A stretch of 25,148 nt of DNA, taken from positions 286,669-311,816 of the forward strand of contig CABFPE010000775.1 of NCBI GenBank assembly GCA_900660155.1, read 5' to 3'. This DNA comes from Hofstenia miamia (lineage: Eukaryota > Xenacoelomorpha > Acoela > Hofsteniidae). Both the position numbers and the translations under genes were made by a program. Of this stretch, positions 1-9,435 are shown piece after piece. Under the pieces are notes generated by a model. The model worked only from the letters and a program-made list of their open reading frames with translations. It did no database searches and had not been told where the DNA came from. Position 1 is the stretch's first letter. The number at the start of each line of letters is the position of its first letter.

Positions 1-745
1 CGAAGATGACGAAACTGATGAGAAAGTCGGTACCATTCGTCTGGACTTGGCAGGAGCAGGAGGAACTAGACAAGATCAAGGAAGAACTAGCGAAATTGCC
101 ATCACTGAATACACCAGATTACGACAAACCATTCATATTAGACTGCGATGCAAGCAATGTCGCCATAGGTGCAACACTAGGACAAATGAAAAACGGGAAA
201 GAAGTACAGATACAATTCTTCAGCCGCAAACTATGAACAAGTGAAGAGAACTACGGCTCAACCAAAGTAGAGATGCTAGCGCTAGTGGAAAGGAGTTCCG
301 AGTAGGCACCAACAACAGCAGCCTCACGTGGCTCAAAAAATTCTCGGGAGACAAATCAGGTATTGTATCATGATGGATAGAATACCTCAACGAATTCACA
401 TTCACAATAGAACATCGAAAAGGCCCCCTACATAGCAACGCAGACTTTTGGACATCATTGCCAGAATATCAGAGGGACGCAGAAAAAATAGATGGAGAGA
501 AGCAGCAATTCCAGTTTCTACCACATAATCAATATGACGAGCTGCCAGAAATCAATGTAGACAAGAAGGGTCAGACGGTATTACCGATCATAATAAAAGA
601 GGAAATCTCTGAGAAGGAAATCATTGAAAAGCAACAGGACGATGTGATCCTTAACGAGATAATAAGGAAATTGAGAGAACCCCAAACGACACTATCAAAG
701 TTAACAGCAAGCTACTTTGAGTGTTACAAATGGAAAACAAATTGA
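1..745 (+). pseudogene. pol: pol fragment: RNase H and linker to integrase (fossil)
   Basis: The first ~75 residues match the RT thumb/RNase H start of Ty3/Gypsy pol. They include a segment of the type FxWTWQEQEELDKIKEEL, followed by a substrate-strand 'PFILDCDAS' motif whose aspartates are the first RNase H catalytic position, and an 'FFSRKL' stretch. A later part still shows the family's 'IEYLNEFTFTIEHRKG' stretch and the 'H-x-N-A-D' end of RNase H. A charged linker leading to the integrase follows. The region is a fossil with a handful of breaks. In life it would remove the RNA strand during reverse transcription. Confidence 0.8.
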
Positions 746-811
746 AATGGGTTACTGTATGTCGAGGGGCAGAACAATCGAATCGCAATCCCAGAGTACT
801 TCAAAAGGGAT

Positions 812-2221
812 TTGATATGGCGGATACACGAGAAAGGCCATCTAGGGATAATACAAACGGAGAAAACATTTAACGGACGATTCATAACAATGGCAGTGAG
901 AAAAGTAATTGAAGACATCATCAATAAATGCACCACGTGTCTGCTGCACAATAGCCAACGGTTCCCAATACAGAGAGCACCTCTAGAGAAGATAATCGCC
1001 ACACAACCGAATGAAATAGTACACATCGACCTGGAGCAACTCTCGAAAGACAACGAAGGGTATCAATTTCTATTAGTGATGGTGGACAATTTTACGAAAT
1101 ACGCAAGGATGGTCCCGATGAAGAACACAACTGCGGAAACCACAGCCGAAATAGTAATGAAGGAGTGGATACTGCGTCTCGGACCAATGGAAACCATTAT
1201 ATCGGATAAAGGACCACAATTTGAGAGTGGCCTATTCCAGGAAATGGTCAAAATGCTAGAAATAGTAAGCGAGAGAACCACAGCATACCACCCACAGGCG
1301 AACGGCGCGGTGGAGAGACTAAACAGAATGCTGATAAAATTAATAAGAGTAACAACAACAAGGATCGGTGGAAATAAATGGAGGGAAGTTATCGAGATGA
1401 TAGAATATTTTTATAATACGTCGGTGCACTCGACAACAGGAATCACCCCATTCAAGGCAATGTTCGGCCGGGAAGCAGCAACACCCTTATCAATACAATA
1501 TACCGATTATAGCAAGACTTTAAACAATGACTACGTAAATCAATTACGCAAGCAGATCGCAGCAATTCACGAAATGATATGCCACAACACGAAGAAGTCG
1601 GCAGTGAGACAGCAACGAAACTATAATAAAAAAATTTATGGGCACGCGCACAAAGTAGGCGATAAAGTCTACGCATTTGCACCAATGAAACTAACAGATA
1701 CGAATCAGGTTCGTAAACTAAAAACGGTTTGGTCTGGACCACATACAATAACGCAGGAACTGCCAAATAATGAGTACATGTTAGATAATGGCAGACTATT
1801 GCACTTCCAAAACTTAAAAAGAGCAATGGTAGATATTGAGGAAACGAAGATAGATGAAAGTGCTGAATTCAAATTAAGCCGAATAAACGGCAAAGAGGTT
1901 ATGTACGATATGTGTGATTTAGATAGCCTGCCGGAGGAAGAATTCGAGGAGGAATTCACAGCGGACATTGGAGATGAACAATTGGAAAGGAGAGTGCAAC
2001 CCCAGAGGGCTGCAAGAAATAAAACTATATATAACCCTGAAATATGGGATATAGATATAATAACTGCATTTAGGAAATTAGAGAAGGATGCATCAACCAC
2101 TCAAGAAGCGGGTGAAGCGCAACCAACCAACCGAGGGAGTCCTGACCACCAACACGAGGAGGCGAGTGCAGAGAAGTTCTCAAACCGGATGTCGATTCGA
2201 GGGCAGAAGGGACGAGAATGA
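812..2221 (+). CDS. pol: integrase domain and C-terminal tail of Gypsy-like pol
   Basis: Within this 469-residue reading frame the integrase parts appear in order. First is an HHCC zinc finger (H6, H10, C40, C43, spacing H-x3-H-x29-C-x2-C). Then comes the catalytic core with D73 (HIDL), D132 (ISDKGPQF) and E168 (ANGAVERLN), with the canonical 35 residues between the second D and the E. A GPY/F-like module follows near residues 305-340 (VWSGPHTITQELPNNEYML). An acidic tail of ~130 residues ends in a Glu/Arg/Ser-rich segment, and no chromodomain is seen. The protein would insert the cDNA into the host genome. The first ATG is only the start of the open stretch; naturally this is part of a pol polyprotein. 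Its last 134 bases overlap the next ORF in another frame. Confidence 0.88.
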   Translation: MIWRIHEKGHLGIIQTEKTFNGRFITMAVRKVIEDIINKCTTCLLHNSQRFPIQRAPLEKIIATQPNEIVHIDLEQLSKDNEGYQFLLVMVDNFTKYARMVPMKNTTAETTAEIVMKEWILRLGPMETIISDKGPQFESGLFQEMVKMLEIVSERTTAYHPQANGAVERLNRMLIKLIRVTTTRIGGNKWREVIEMIEYFYNTSVHSTTGITPFKAMFGREAATPLSIQYTDYSKTLNNDYVNQLRKQIAAIHEMICHNTKKSAVRQQRNYNKKIYGHAHKVGDKVYAFAPMKLTDTNQVRKLKTVWSGPHTITQELPNNEYMLDNGRLLHFQNLKRAMVDIEETKIDESAEFKLSRINGKEVMYDMCDLDSLPEEEFEEEFTADIGDEQLERRVQPQRAARNKTIYNPEIWDIDIITAFRKLEKDASTTQEAGEAQPTNRGSPDHQHEEASAEKFSNRMSIRGQKGRE

Positions 2222-5200
2222 TGAGAGGGTAAATAGACGACGTAGAGTCAAGAGGCGTCTTAGTAGTACTCAAGGCCAATTAGAGGGCAGAGATACAAAC
2301 GGACAATCAGCCTCTTCTCAGTTTAACTTTCCTTCTGGGGGATCAGTTCGTCGATTCAAGGGCAATGACACAACCGGAGTTCCAGGGGAAGGTGTGAGTG
2401 GTGGAAGAACCGTGGAGATCAGGAAGCGATTCAAGGCTGAAGGTATCTCCACTGGAACCACGGCTGGTCAAGTATCGCGGGTTGTAACTGATAGGCGATT
2501 CAAGGGCAACTCAGTTGACACCAGCGGCACAAGCTCACAACCTATGGAATGTGAGCCGAGCACCAGCAGATTGCCTTTACGGATGAGGCAAATAGAGATC
2601 TCCTCGGAGACAACATCAGAGCGGACAATAAGATCTAAAGAGCGTGAGAAACGAATGTCGAAAATCGATGGAGAAACGTTGCACCCCTATTTTATGGCAA
2701 CCACAAAAATGCGGCACAATGCGTTCGAGAAATTGTCTCCAGAAACGAAAACGTTAATCAGGAAAACTGCCAAAATGGAAGGAAGCATACTGCCAATCCT
2801 GTTAGATGCGGAAAATCGACCAAAAGTTAATGTGTTAATCAGCTACCCGCAGGAACTAAATGAAACGATCGATAGACCGTATATGAGAAGCACAACGCAC
2901 ATGACATTCAATGAAAATTTCACACTAGAAACAGTGCAAGCACTCATGGCATATAAGGAAAACATAGCGAAAATCCCGGAGATAAATTTGGATGAAGAAA
3001 ACTTAGCGATCATACACGTGCTGAGAGAAAAAGAATACAACAAAAATCTACAAAAACAAATTGACCAAACAATTCGGATGGCGAAGGTACAGCAAACGAG
3101 AATAGTCGTCATAGCGATGAAGGAAAACCTAGAAGAATTACCAAGTTTCTTAAAAGACATGGTACTAAGAGCAGAAGGTTTTTTCCCATGGCAAAAGAAA
3201 GAATTTACGATATCCGAGATAATTCGTTTTGACCTACAGATCGATTATTGGGCAAGCATATATGGGATAATGATAGATCACAGTATAGCGATAGATCTTT
3301 TCCAACAGACAAAAACGGCGGAAATGTTACAGTTAAACGAAGGACTGGAGAAGGCCATGACACTATTCATTAAATGTAGCATGACACAACGCCAGGAGCA
3401 CTTAGAAGAAATCAAAAAAGTGTGGGCAAATATGAAATTGCAAAAGAAAACAGACGAAGCATGGCCAGAAATAAAAATAGAAGCACCAGCACGTAAATAT
3501 CACAAGACAGTAGAAATGGTATTGGCAGAGATCAACAGAGCATATGAATTGAACACGAAAAAAGACTTCCGAAACCTGATACTAGAAGAGAAGAACGCGC
3601 CGGAGATCAGATATAGAACGTCCGCATGGCTGTTAGCAATATGGCTCACAGAAGAAAAGGACCTCAGGTTACCCGTAACGAGAAGTCAAAGGGTGAAACT
3701 CACAAAAGCTAAAAAGTTTGAAATTGCGTTATCACCGATAAACACACAAACAAAAAACTGGATATTAAAAGGTCACGTCGAAAAAACTGAATCACCCAAC
3801 AAAAATGAAAAACCAATGCAGACAATGGAGAAGCTGATAAGCAGGCTGATAACGAAACATCACCCAACGGGGAGAATATCAATAGTAGAGCTGGCAAACA
3901 TAACAGGAATATGCCCAAGCGAAATACAAATATTTGAAGAGCCAATGCGAAAATACATGTGGGGTGCAACCTCAGAGACAAGATTAAAACAACTCCCAAA
4001 CCAACCATGGATAACAACAAAAAAGATAGTCAAACGCAAATTAAGCGACACAAAAGATATAACACAACTAATCAAAGACAGAAACGTACAACAGGTGATA
4101 GATGAAAACATGAGACGCTATGTAAAAGATAGCCCGAGATGCACGTTCATAAAAATATTAAAGAGAGCCGAAATGCTGAAGAAAGGAGGGATAACGACAC
4201 CAGTGGAGATATGCGAAATGGTGCCAAAATCACAACAAGAGATCATCCAGGAAGAGCAACTCCTAACCTCATCGCAACTGTTGCTATCCCCACAGACACA
4301 AACAGTGATCGATCGAATAAACATTGAAAAGTGGGGTGATACAAGTCAAGATAGTACGATAGAATGGATTGACACGGATGATGAAAGATTCTTAGTAGAG
4401 ATAAAAGTTACGAGAGAAAGAAAAGAAATAACAGAAAGAAACTACCAGAGAATAAGAGAGCAACAAACGGTTGCGACGATGAAACTCATGTTTACAGAAG
4501 CATTCACGCGCACAGAATTAGAAGAACTACTGAAACCTTTTAATCAAATCGCACTGGATGTCGAATGCATCACATCAAGGATTGAGATACACGAACGCAT
4601 AAGAGTAAAGCTAAGCAAACGGGGACTTACGCAATCATTTTGGGAGACAATCCCAGAGGCGAAGATGAACTACCCCGCTACGATCGGTTTGGCGACAGCG
4701 TCAAATACAACTGGCACGTACGAAGAAATCGAGAGATTAGTTGACACAAAAATTCTATTGTGCACGCCGCCTAAGACAATAGCTATACCCATGGTACTAC
4801 CAAGATGGCGATTACCCAAGGAGGTCCGACCAGCGAAAACGTTTCTGCACGAATATAAATCTTACGTAAACTCCCGCAGCAAGGCGATAGAAATGACACA
4901 GCGAGAAGACTACAAGAAAACGAAGAAGATACTATTAGACAATGATAACAAGGAGCGCGTCTATATCGAAGGAAACATCACCCCGGATCGACTATACACA
5001 GAAGGGGAGGCAATACACATCCAACTCCAAGAATTGCGGAGAGAAATAGAGCTGCGTCAACCGCGAGCAGTCATATTGTTTTCGGGAGTAAATGATATTG
5101 TATGGACTGATTTATGGGAGCAGAACTATCGTTATTACGACGTAACAAAACGTGTGGAAATCGTGACAATGATGCGAATTGGAAAGAACGATCCTGGCGA

Positions 5201-5657
5201 TATATCGGAACAGGAAGTAATAGAAAATATTAGTTTCTTCTACAAGGATGTGGCCAATACGCGCAGCCTACGGAAGGTATTCACATTTTTCTACCCAAAT
5301 ACGCAGATGCGAGCAGATTTAGCACACACGTGTAAAGCAGATGCTCAGATGACACTTTTAATAGCATTAAAAGGCATCAGTCTATATAAAAAATATTTTG
5401 AAATTTTCTCTCAGAAAATGAATGAGTTGCGACAATTAACACCGATCGCGGAAAATATCAGGGAGTCGAGGTTCTTAAAGTACGCAAACACCGTTACAAC
5501 AGAACGCGAGGCAGTATTAAAGTTATCCAAGCAAGCGGAATACGCCATGATAACGTGGGAAGAAGCCGAGGCGGAGTCACTTATACGCAGAGCGGATACT
5601 CTCGTGCATGGGGAGCGACCTGTGCTGTCCATAACGCAAGCTGAGGAGGGCGTGTAG
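2088..5657 (+). CDS. third ORF of the LTR element, 1189 residues, function unknown
   Basis: An uninterrupted 1189-codon frame lies between pol and the 3' LTR, the position of env in Gypsy-like elements. I do not recognise the protein. Residues 1-170 are basic and low in complexity, with four in-frame repeats of R-F-(K/E)-(G/A) at residues 36, 89, 114 and 137. Residues ~190-900 are Lys/Glu-rich and look largely helical. A block around 621-628 (RKYMWGAT) and the last ~200 residues (including VILFSGVNDIVW near 995-1006 and YRYYDVTKRVEIVTMM) are the best conserved parts in the older copy at 6802-9435. There is no signal peptide, no membrane-spanning run, no Cys-rich ectodomain and no CCHC knuckle. 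The stop TAG lies inside the first five bases of the LTR. The ORF overlaps pol by 134 nt in another frame, so in this family it would need a spliced message or reinitiation. The first in-frame ATG (2088) is assumed as the start; the true N-terminus could differ. Confidence 0.85.
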   Translation: MHQPLKKRVKRNQPTEGVLTTNTRRRVQRSSQTGCRFEGRRDENDERVNRRRRVKRRLSSTQGQLEGRDTNGQSASSQFNFPSGGSVRRFKGNDTTGVPGEGVSGGRTVEIRKRFKAEGISTGTTAGQVSRVVTDRRFKGNSVDTSGTSSQPMECEPSTSRLPLRMRQIEISSETTSERTIRSKEREKRMSKIDGETLHPYFMATTKMRHNAFEKLSPETKTLIRKTAKMEGSILPILLDAENRPKVNVLISYPQELNETIDRPYMRSTTHMTFNENFTLETVQALMAYKENIAKIPEINLDEENLAIIHVLREKEYNKNLQKQIDQTIRMAKVQQTRIVVIAMKENLEELPSFLKDMVLRAEGFFPWQKKEFTISEIIRFDLQIDYWASIYGIMIDHSIAIDLFQQTKTAEMLQLNEGLEKAMTLFIKCSMTQRQEHLEEIKKVWANMKLQKKTDEAWPEIKIEAPARKYHKTVEMVLAEINRAYELNTKKDFRNLILEEKNAPEIRYRTSAWLLAIWLTEEKDLRLPVTRSQRVKLTKAKKFEIALSPINTQTKNWILKGHVEKTESPNKNEKPMQTMEKLISRLITKHHPTGRISIVELANITGICPSEIQIFEEPMRKYMWGATSETRLKQLPNQPWITTKKIVKRKLSDTKDITQLIKDRNVQQVIDENMRRYVKDSPRCTFIKILKRAEMLKKGGITTPVEICEMVPKSQQEIIQEEQLLTSSQLLLSPQTQTVIDRINIEKWGDTSQDSTIEWIDTDDERFLVEIKVTRERKEITERNYQRIREQQTVATMKLMFTEAFTRTELEELLKPFNQIALDVECITSRIEIHERIRVKLSKRGLTQSFWETIPEAKMNYPATIGLATASNTTGTYEEIERLVDTKILLCTPPKTIAIPMVLPRWRLPKEVRPAKTFLHEYKSYVNSRSKAIEMTQREDYKKTKKILLDNDNKERVYIEGNITPDRLYTEGEAIHIQLQELRREIELRQPRAVILFSGVNDIVWTDLWEQNYRYYDVTKRVEIVTMMRIGKNDPGDISEQEVIENISFFYKDVANTRSLRKVFTFFYPNTQMRADLAHTCKADAQMTLLIALKGISLYKKYFEIFSQKMNELRQLTPIAENIRESRFLKYANTVTTEREAVLKLSKQAEYAMITWEEAEAESLIRRADTLVHGERPVLSITQAEEGV
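5641..5652 (+). promoter_or_regulatory. polypurine tract before 3' LTR
   Basis: The purine-rich run CTGAGGAGGGCG sits directly before a TGT-starting repeat end, the expected plus-strand primer site of LTR elements. It is also coding: it specifies the last residues (E-E-G-V) of the third ORF. The older element has a clearer version (AAGGGGGGAA) at the same place, which supports the call. Confidence 0.6.
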
Positions 5658-6801
5658 CATCATCCAAAAAGGCAACTAAAGCTGAATAACGTCGAATGAT
5701 TATTAATTGAAATTAATTGTAAAAATTTAGTTAATGAACTTTAGTTATTTTTGTAAAATGCAACTAAGATTTAATATTGGTCAAAATAAGAAACTTGTTA
5801 GCCGATCAAGAAATAATTGACAAATTAAATTGAGCAAACTAACGCTTACGTAGTTACAGCCATATTGGCAGACGAATCATTTGAAATTTAAAATCGGCAG
5901 GTACTTTTGTAGAAATTTTATAAATAGCATTGATTCAACCATAATTTTGATGAACAATAAATTCTTCGGAGTTTATTTAATTTTCATTTCTACTTTATCT
6001 GGTTTGATTATTTAATTAAATGTGCAGCTAGGCAAGTTGTGTTTAGTAGTGGCTGGAATCCACCACGGGATCGATTCTAGGGTCTTTGTGCCAGTCACGA
6101 AAGTGCACCTATGTTACGGTTAGGAGTTTTTCGATTCTTGCCTAGTCTGACTATCGATCAATACATGTATGAAATAATCAATGCCTGAAACGACTGGATA
6201 GTCGACACTTAGGGATATTTATATATTCTTAAATGTAGGAGACTCGACTATAATTGACTTAATAAATGACCTCACATGTAATACTATTAAATGTAGGTAT
6301 AGGAAACTGCAATCTTGTTATTTGAATAATTAAGCCGATAGTTTTACGGTAATGGCTATTTTAGATATTTTATTACATGCAGTTAGTGTCAATGCCCGGT
6401 TGCTTTATTAAATAAAAACAACAAACACTTTACAACTCTGAGTTTAAGTCAGTTACAACTTTACTTGAGTGCACACACCGAGCTAACGTAAGGTACACAT
6501 AATTAATTCCAGTTGAGCTGAGGTGGTGTTGTGGACTCAACCATCGTTGTAGAAGAGGAGGAGCTGTGTTGTGGAGATCGGCTTCAGGCAGGAGACCATG
6601 GAACAACTGAAGAGGAAACATCTGACCACTTCGTCACCTAAACAGTGATAGTGAATACTCAATCATTTTATTAACATAACTAGTTAATAATAGAGGATAG
6701 TCTGATGGTTCGACAATGTAGTAACACCTCACCCGCGAATTACTAAGCACTCATTATCAGTAATCAGACACGGCGTAATAAGCTAGGTGGAGGATGTTAC
6801 A
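5653..6801 (+). repeat. 3' LTR of the younger element (1149 bp)
   Basis: The start TGTAGCATCATCC and the end GGAGGATGTTACA are inverted copies of each other at 11 of 13 positions, which is longer than the usual TG..CA. A TATAAATA box lies at 5919-5926 and an AATAAA at 5956-5961, followed by a T-rich segment (ATTTCTACTTTATC). The same order, TATA box then T-rich 'CTACTTTA' segment, recurs in the LTR at 9436. The 3' boundary is fixed independently because sequence homologous to the third ORF resumes straight after it. No second LTR of this element is in the window, so divergence and age cannot be read here. Confidence 0.72.
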
Positions 6802-9435
6802 ATGCTATTGCTAAGATGGCATCCCACAAAATAGCTATATGCCCTCTAACATGGAAAGTTAAGAACTGGATGCTTTACAAATGTACTCCTCCATCATCAC
6901 CAGGGAAAACAAAAAAAGCAATGGATAAATTTGAAAATTATTATGCCCATCTGGTGGGGGCAACCAGTACAACTTGTAAAATGTTGATTATTCTGATAAG
7001 TAACTGATTAGGGATTTGTCTGTTTGACATAAATATTTTTTCAGATATGATGAAGAAATACATATGGGGTGCAACAGCCAAGACTAAATTTGCAATCTTC
7101 CACTCCAACAATGTTCTGTTAAGCACCACAAGATTAACTGAGTGACAATCAGGATCAACACAGCAATTTTTGGAACTATTACAAGTCAGTGAAGTTTTGA
7201 ATAGAAACAAGATTTTCTTTAACCTGGATTGAATTTCTTACCCCAACCCAGATAACAATTTTGGTTGTTTTTACATTGTTTATAGTTGTTTCATACTTTT
7301 GGTTGTTGCAGCAACCACTAACATCATAATAACAACTTTAGTAAAAAATAATCAGTGAGCAGATGCTTGCAAATTAAACTCACTTTGTTATATTTATTAC
7401 TAGATCCTTTTATATAAAAAAGGATTTGCAAAACCTTTTTTGAAATTCTTAATTTGTGAAAAATTATAATATACAGATAATTGAATTTTCAAAATAATTT
7501 ATTCATGAATATTTGGACACCTTGATATTGACTGTTAAATAACATAAGTTACAATTGAGCTGAAGAAATTTTTTACAACTTAGGAAAGTACTATTTCAAA
7601 ATTGTGCTTATTTTTAGAGTTTTAAATTTTTGTTAAATTTGGCTCATTGTTATCATTTATATACAAGACATTCAATTAAATCTTTAACAAATGTTTGTAT
7701 TGAATATGCTTGACAGTATCTCAAAGATAGTGGTCTACCCTTTGTTGGGCTTGTGTTTGTTGAAATGCAATGTTTGAACAGCTTAGCAATATAAAATTTT
7801 ATTTTGCATATAAAAGTAATGCTAAAACAATCATGTGACAACATAAAACAACGTTTTTACAACCTCAAAATGTTGCTGTTTCATTCATAAAAAACAACCA
7901 AAAAGCAACCTAATGTAACATTGTGAAGCAATGTTTCGACCATTTCAACATTAAAACAAAACTGTTTTTGACACATAAAACAACCACATAACAACCCAAA
8001 ACAACATTGTTTAGCCCTTAAATTGTTATATTGGAAATGTGGATATGGAAAGTTCACCAAATCAGCAAGACAAAATAAGAAGGAGGGAAGAATTGTGCCA
8101 ATCACTATTTTTGAGCAAATAATGAGAACACCCAAGCAATTTTAGAAAGAAGAAGAATTACTGGCTACTTCAGCAGTGCAGCTTTCACTGGAAATTAGAG
8201 AACTAATTGAAAAAGTTAATTTGGAAAAGTTTGGTGGACCAGTAACTCTGCCTAGGCCAACTCCTCAGTTTTCTATAACAGAAAATGAAAGAATTTTGAT
8301 GATAGAACACAAGGCTGCAGACTTTGTTGAGGACCTCACTATTCAAAACATGGTGTTAGTTGAGAATCAAGAAAAAGATGTACTTGCTATGATGAAATGG
8401 TGTCTAACAAAAATGTTCACAAAAGAAGAGTTAGTCATTCTACAGTCCCCAGGGTGACAAGTAGCTCTGGATGTGGATTGTACTACTGCACATGTAAAGA
8501 TATCAACTGGACAAATTGAAGAGTTGTGTTCACACAGATTGCAAAGTAGGTTCTGGGATACCCTGAAAGAGGCAAGGATCAATTACCTAAGTGGTGAGTG
8601 AAGAAAAACAAGAAGAAAGTTATGGCACATTTACCCAATAAGTTGAATTTTGTCAGTATTAGCTCAGAAGCAAATAGGTTGAGTACAAGATAGTGCATGA
8701 AAAATTACTTGAAGGGGATAATAAGGAATGACTTTTTATAGAAGGGAAGTTAACTATTTGTGACATATTTAACAAAGGAACTGCCATACATGAGCAATTA
8801 CAGAAAATCCATGACAAGATAATCAGTACAGACCCCTGAGTATTAATCTTGTTCCAAGCTACAGAAGACTTAATGTGGATAAATAACATCAAGAACATAA
8901 CAAGATATTACAATGTCACTAAACAAATAGAGATTATCACAATGATCCATGCTGATGTTTCTGACCCTGATGAAATGACATTAAGTCAAGTCCAAGAATT
9001 CTGTTCCCTTTTTGTAGATCATATGACCAGGATGTGATTGTTAAGAGATGTGTTTATACATTTTTATAGAGAAACAACAATCAAAGCTGAAGATGCTCAT
9101 ACATCTGACATGGATGCAATGATGACTTTGATGTTTGCACTTAAAGGATTTCATCTGTATGAAAGGTTCCATGATACTTTTACACGTCAATTGAATCATT
9201 TGAGAAGAAATTGTCCAATTAGTAATTGTATGCCTACATTATGATTTTTCAGACTAAGAGATGAAGTGGTCACTCAAAGAGAAGTACTCATGCAAATTTC
9301 ATGAGAACCACAGTATGCTGAAGTGAAAGAATGGGAAGGAGAGTTAGCAATCAAAATGATCACTGCCACCCAGAAAGTAATCTCAGGTCCCACTCTTCAC
9401 TTATTGCCACAGAAATTATTTGAGCAAGGGGGGAA
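6802..9435 (+). pseudogene. broken second half of a third-ORF relative
   Basis: Stretches of translation match the 1189-residue ORF in order: a KKYIWGAT block at ~7053-7076 (RKYMWGAT in the younger copy), an EEELLATSAVQLSLEI block near 8150, a 'VNLEKFGG' block, a 'TRYYNVTKQIEIITMI' block near 8910 and an AHT/ALKGFHLYERF block near 9090-9160. It corresponds to roughly residue 535 onward of the younger protein and ends just before the LTR. It is a fossil with many breaks plus one large insertion. Its value is comparative, as it shows which parts of the unknown protein were conserved across the family. Confidence 0.78.
7255..8026 (+). mobile_element. MITE-like non-autonomous DNA element inserted in the older LTR element
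   Basis: The segment interrupts the third-ORF homology and codes for nothing recognisable. Its ends are inverted: ACAATTTTGG... at the left and ...AAATTGT at the right, each next to a TA that could be a Tc1/mariner-style target duplication. Sub-terminal GGTTGTT motifs on the left are mirrored by AACAACC motifs on the right (7861-8015), forming long imperfect inverted arms rich in AACAAC/GTTGTT. The exact ends are uncertain by a few bases. Confidence 0.5.

Larger units (their letters stand above)
1..6801 (+). mobile_element. Ty3/Gypsy-like LTR retroelement, younger copy (3' part)
   Basis: Order seen: RNase H region, integrase with HHCC finger and DDE core, a long third ORF, polypurine tract, 3' LTR. 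The gag, protease, RT core and 5' LTR would lie upstream of the window. The coding strand is A-rich and clearly less AT-rich than the flanking DNA, which fits a recent arrival. The element is broken: the RNase H to pre-integrase stretch carries a handful of breaks, while the integrase and the third ORF read open. The DNA immediately after the LTR belongs to an older relative, so this copy appears to have inserted into it. Family assignment rests on the RNase H/integrase order and motifs; the exact lineage is not resolved. Confidence 0.88.

Noticed and set aside
5085-5327. SGNH-hydrolase-like GxND (G1000-V-N-D1003) and DxxH (D1077-L-A-H1080) in the third ORF
   Set aside because: Block order and spacing are tempting, but no block I GDS serine is seen upstream, and neither the GxND nor the DxxH aspartate is kept in the older copy. 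It is more likely a chance resemblance.
3709-5632. Several 60-105-residue minus-strand ORFs beneath the third ORF
   Set aside because: They are antisense shadows of the long plus-strand reading frame, with hydrophobic composition explained by its A-rich codons.
2088-5657. Third ORF as a retroviral-type env
   Set aside because: The position fits, but there is no signal peptide, transmembrane segment, furin-like site with fusion peptide, or Cys-rich ectodomain.
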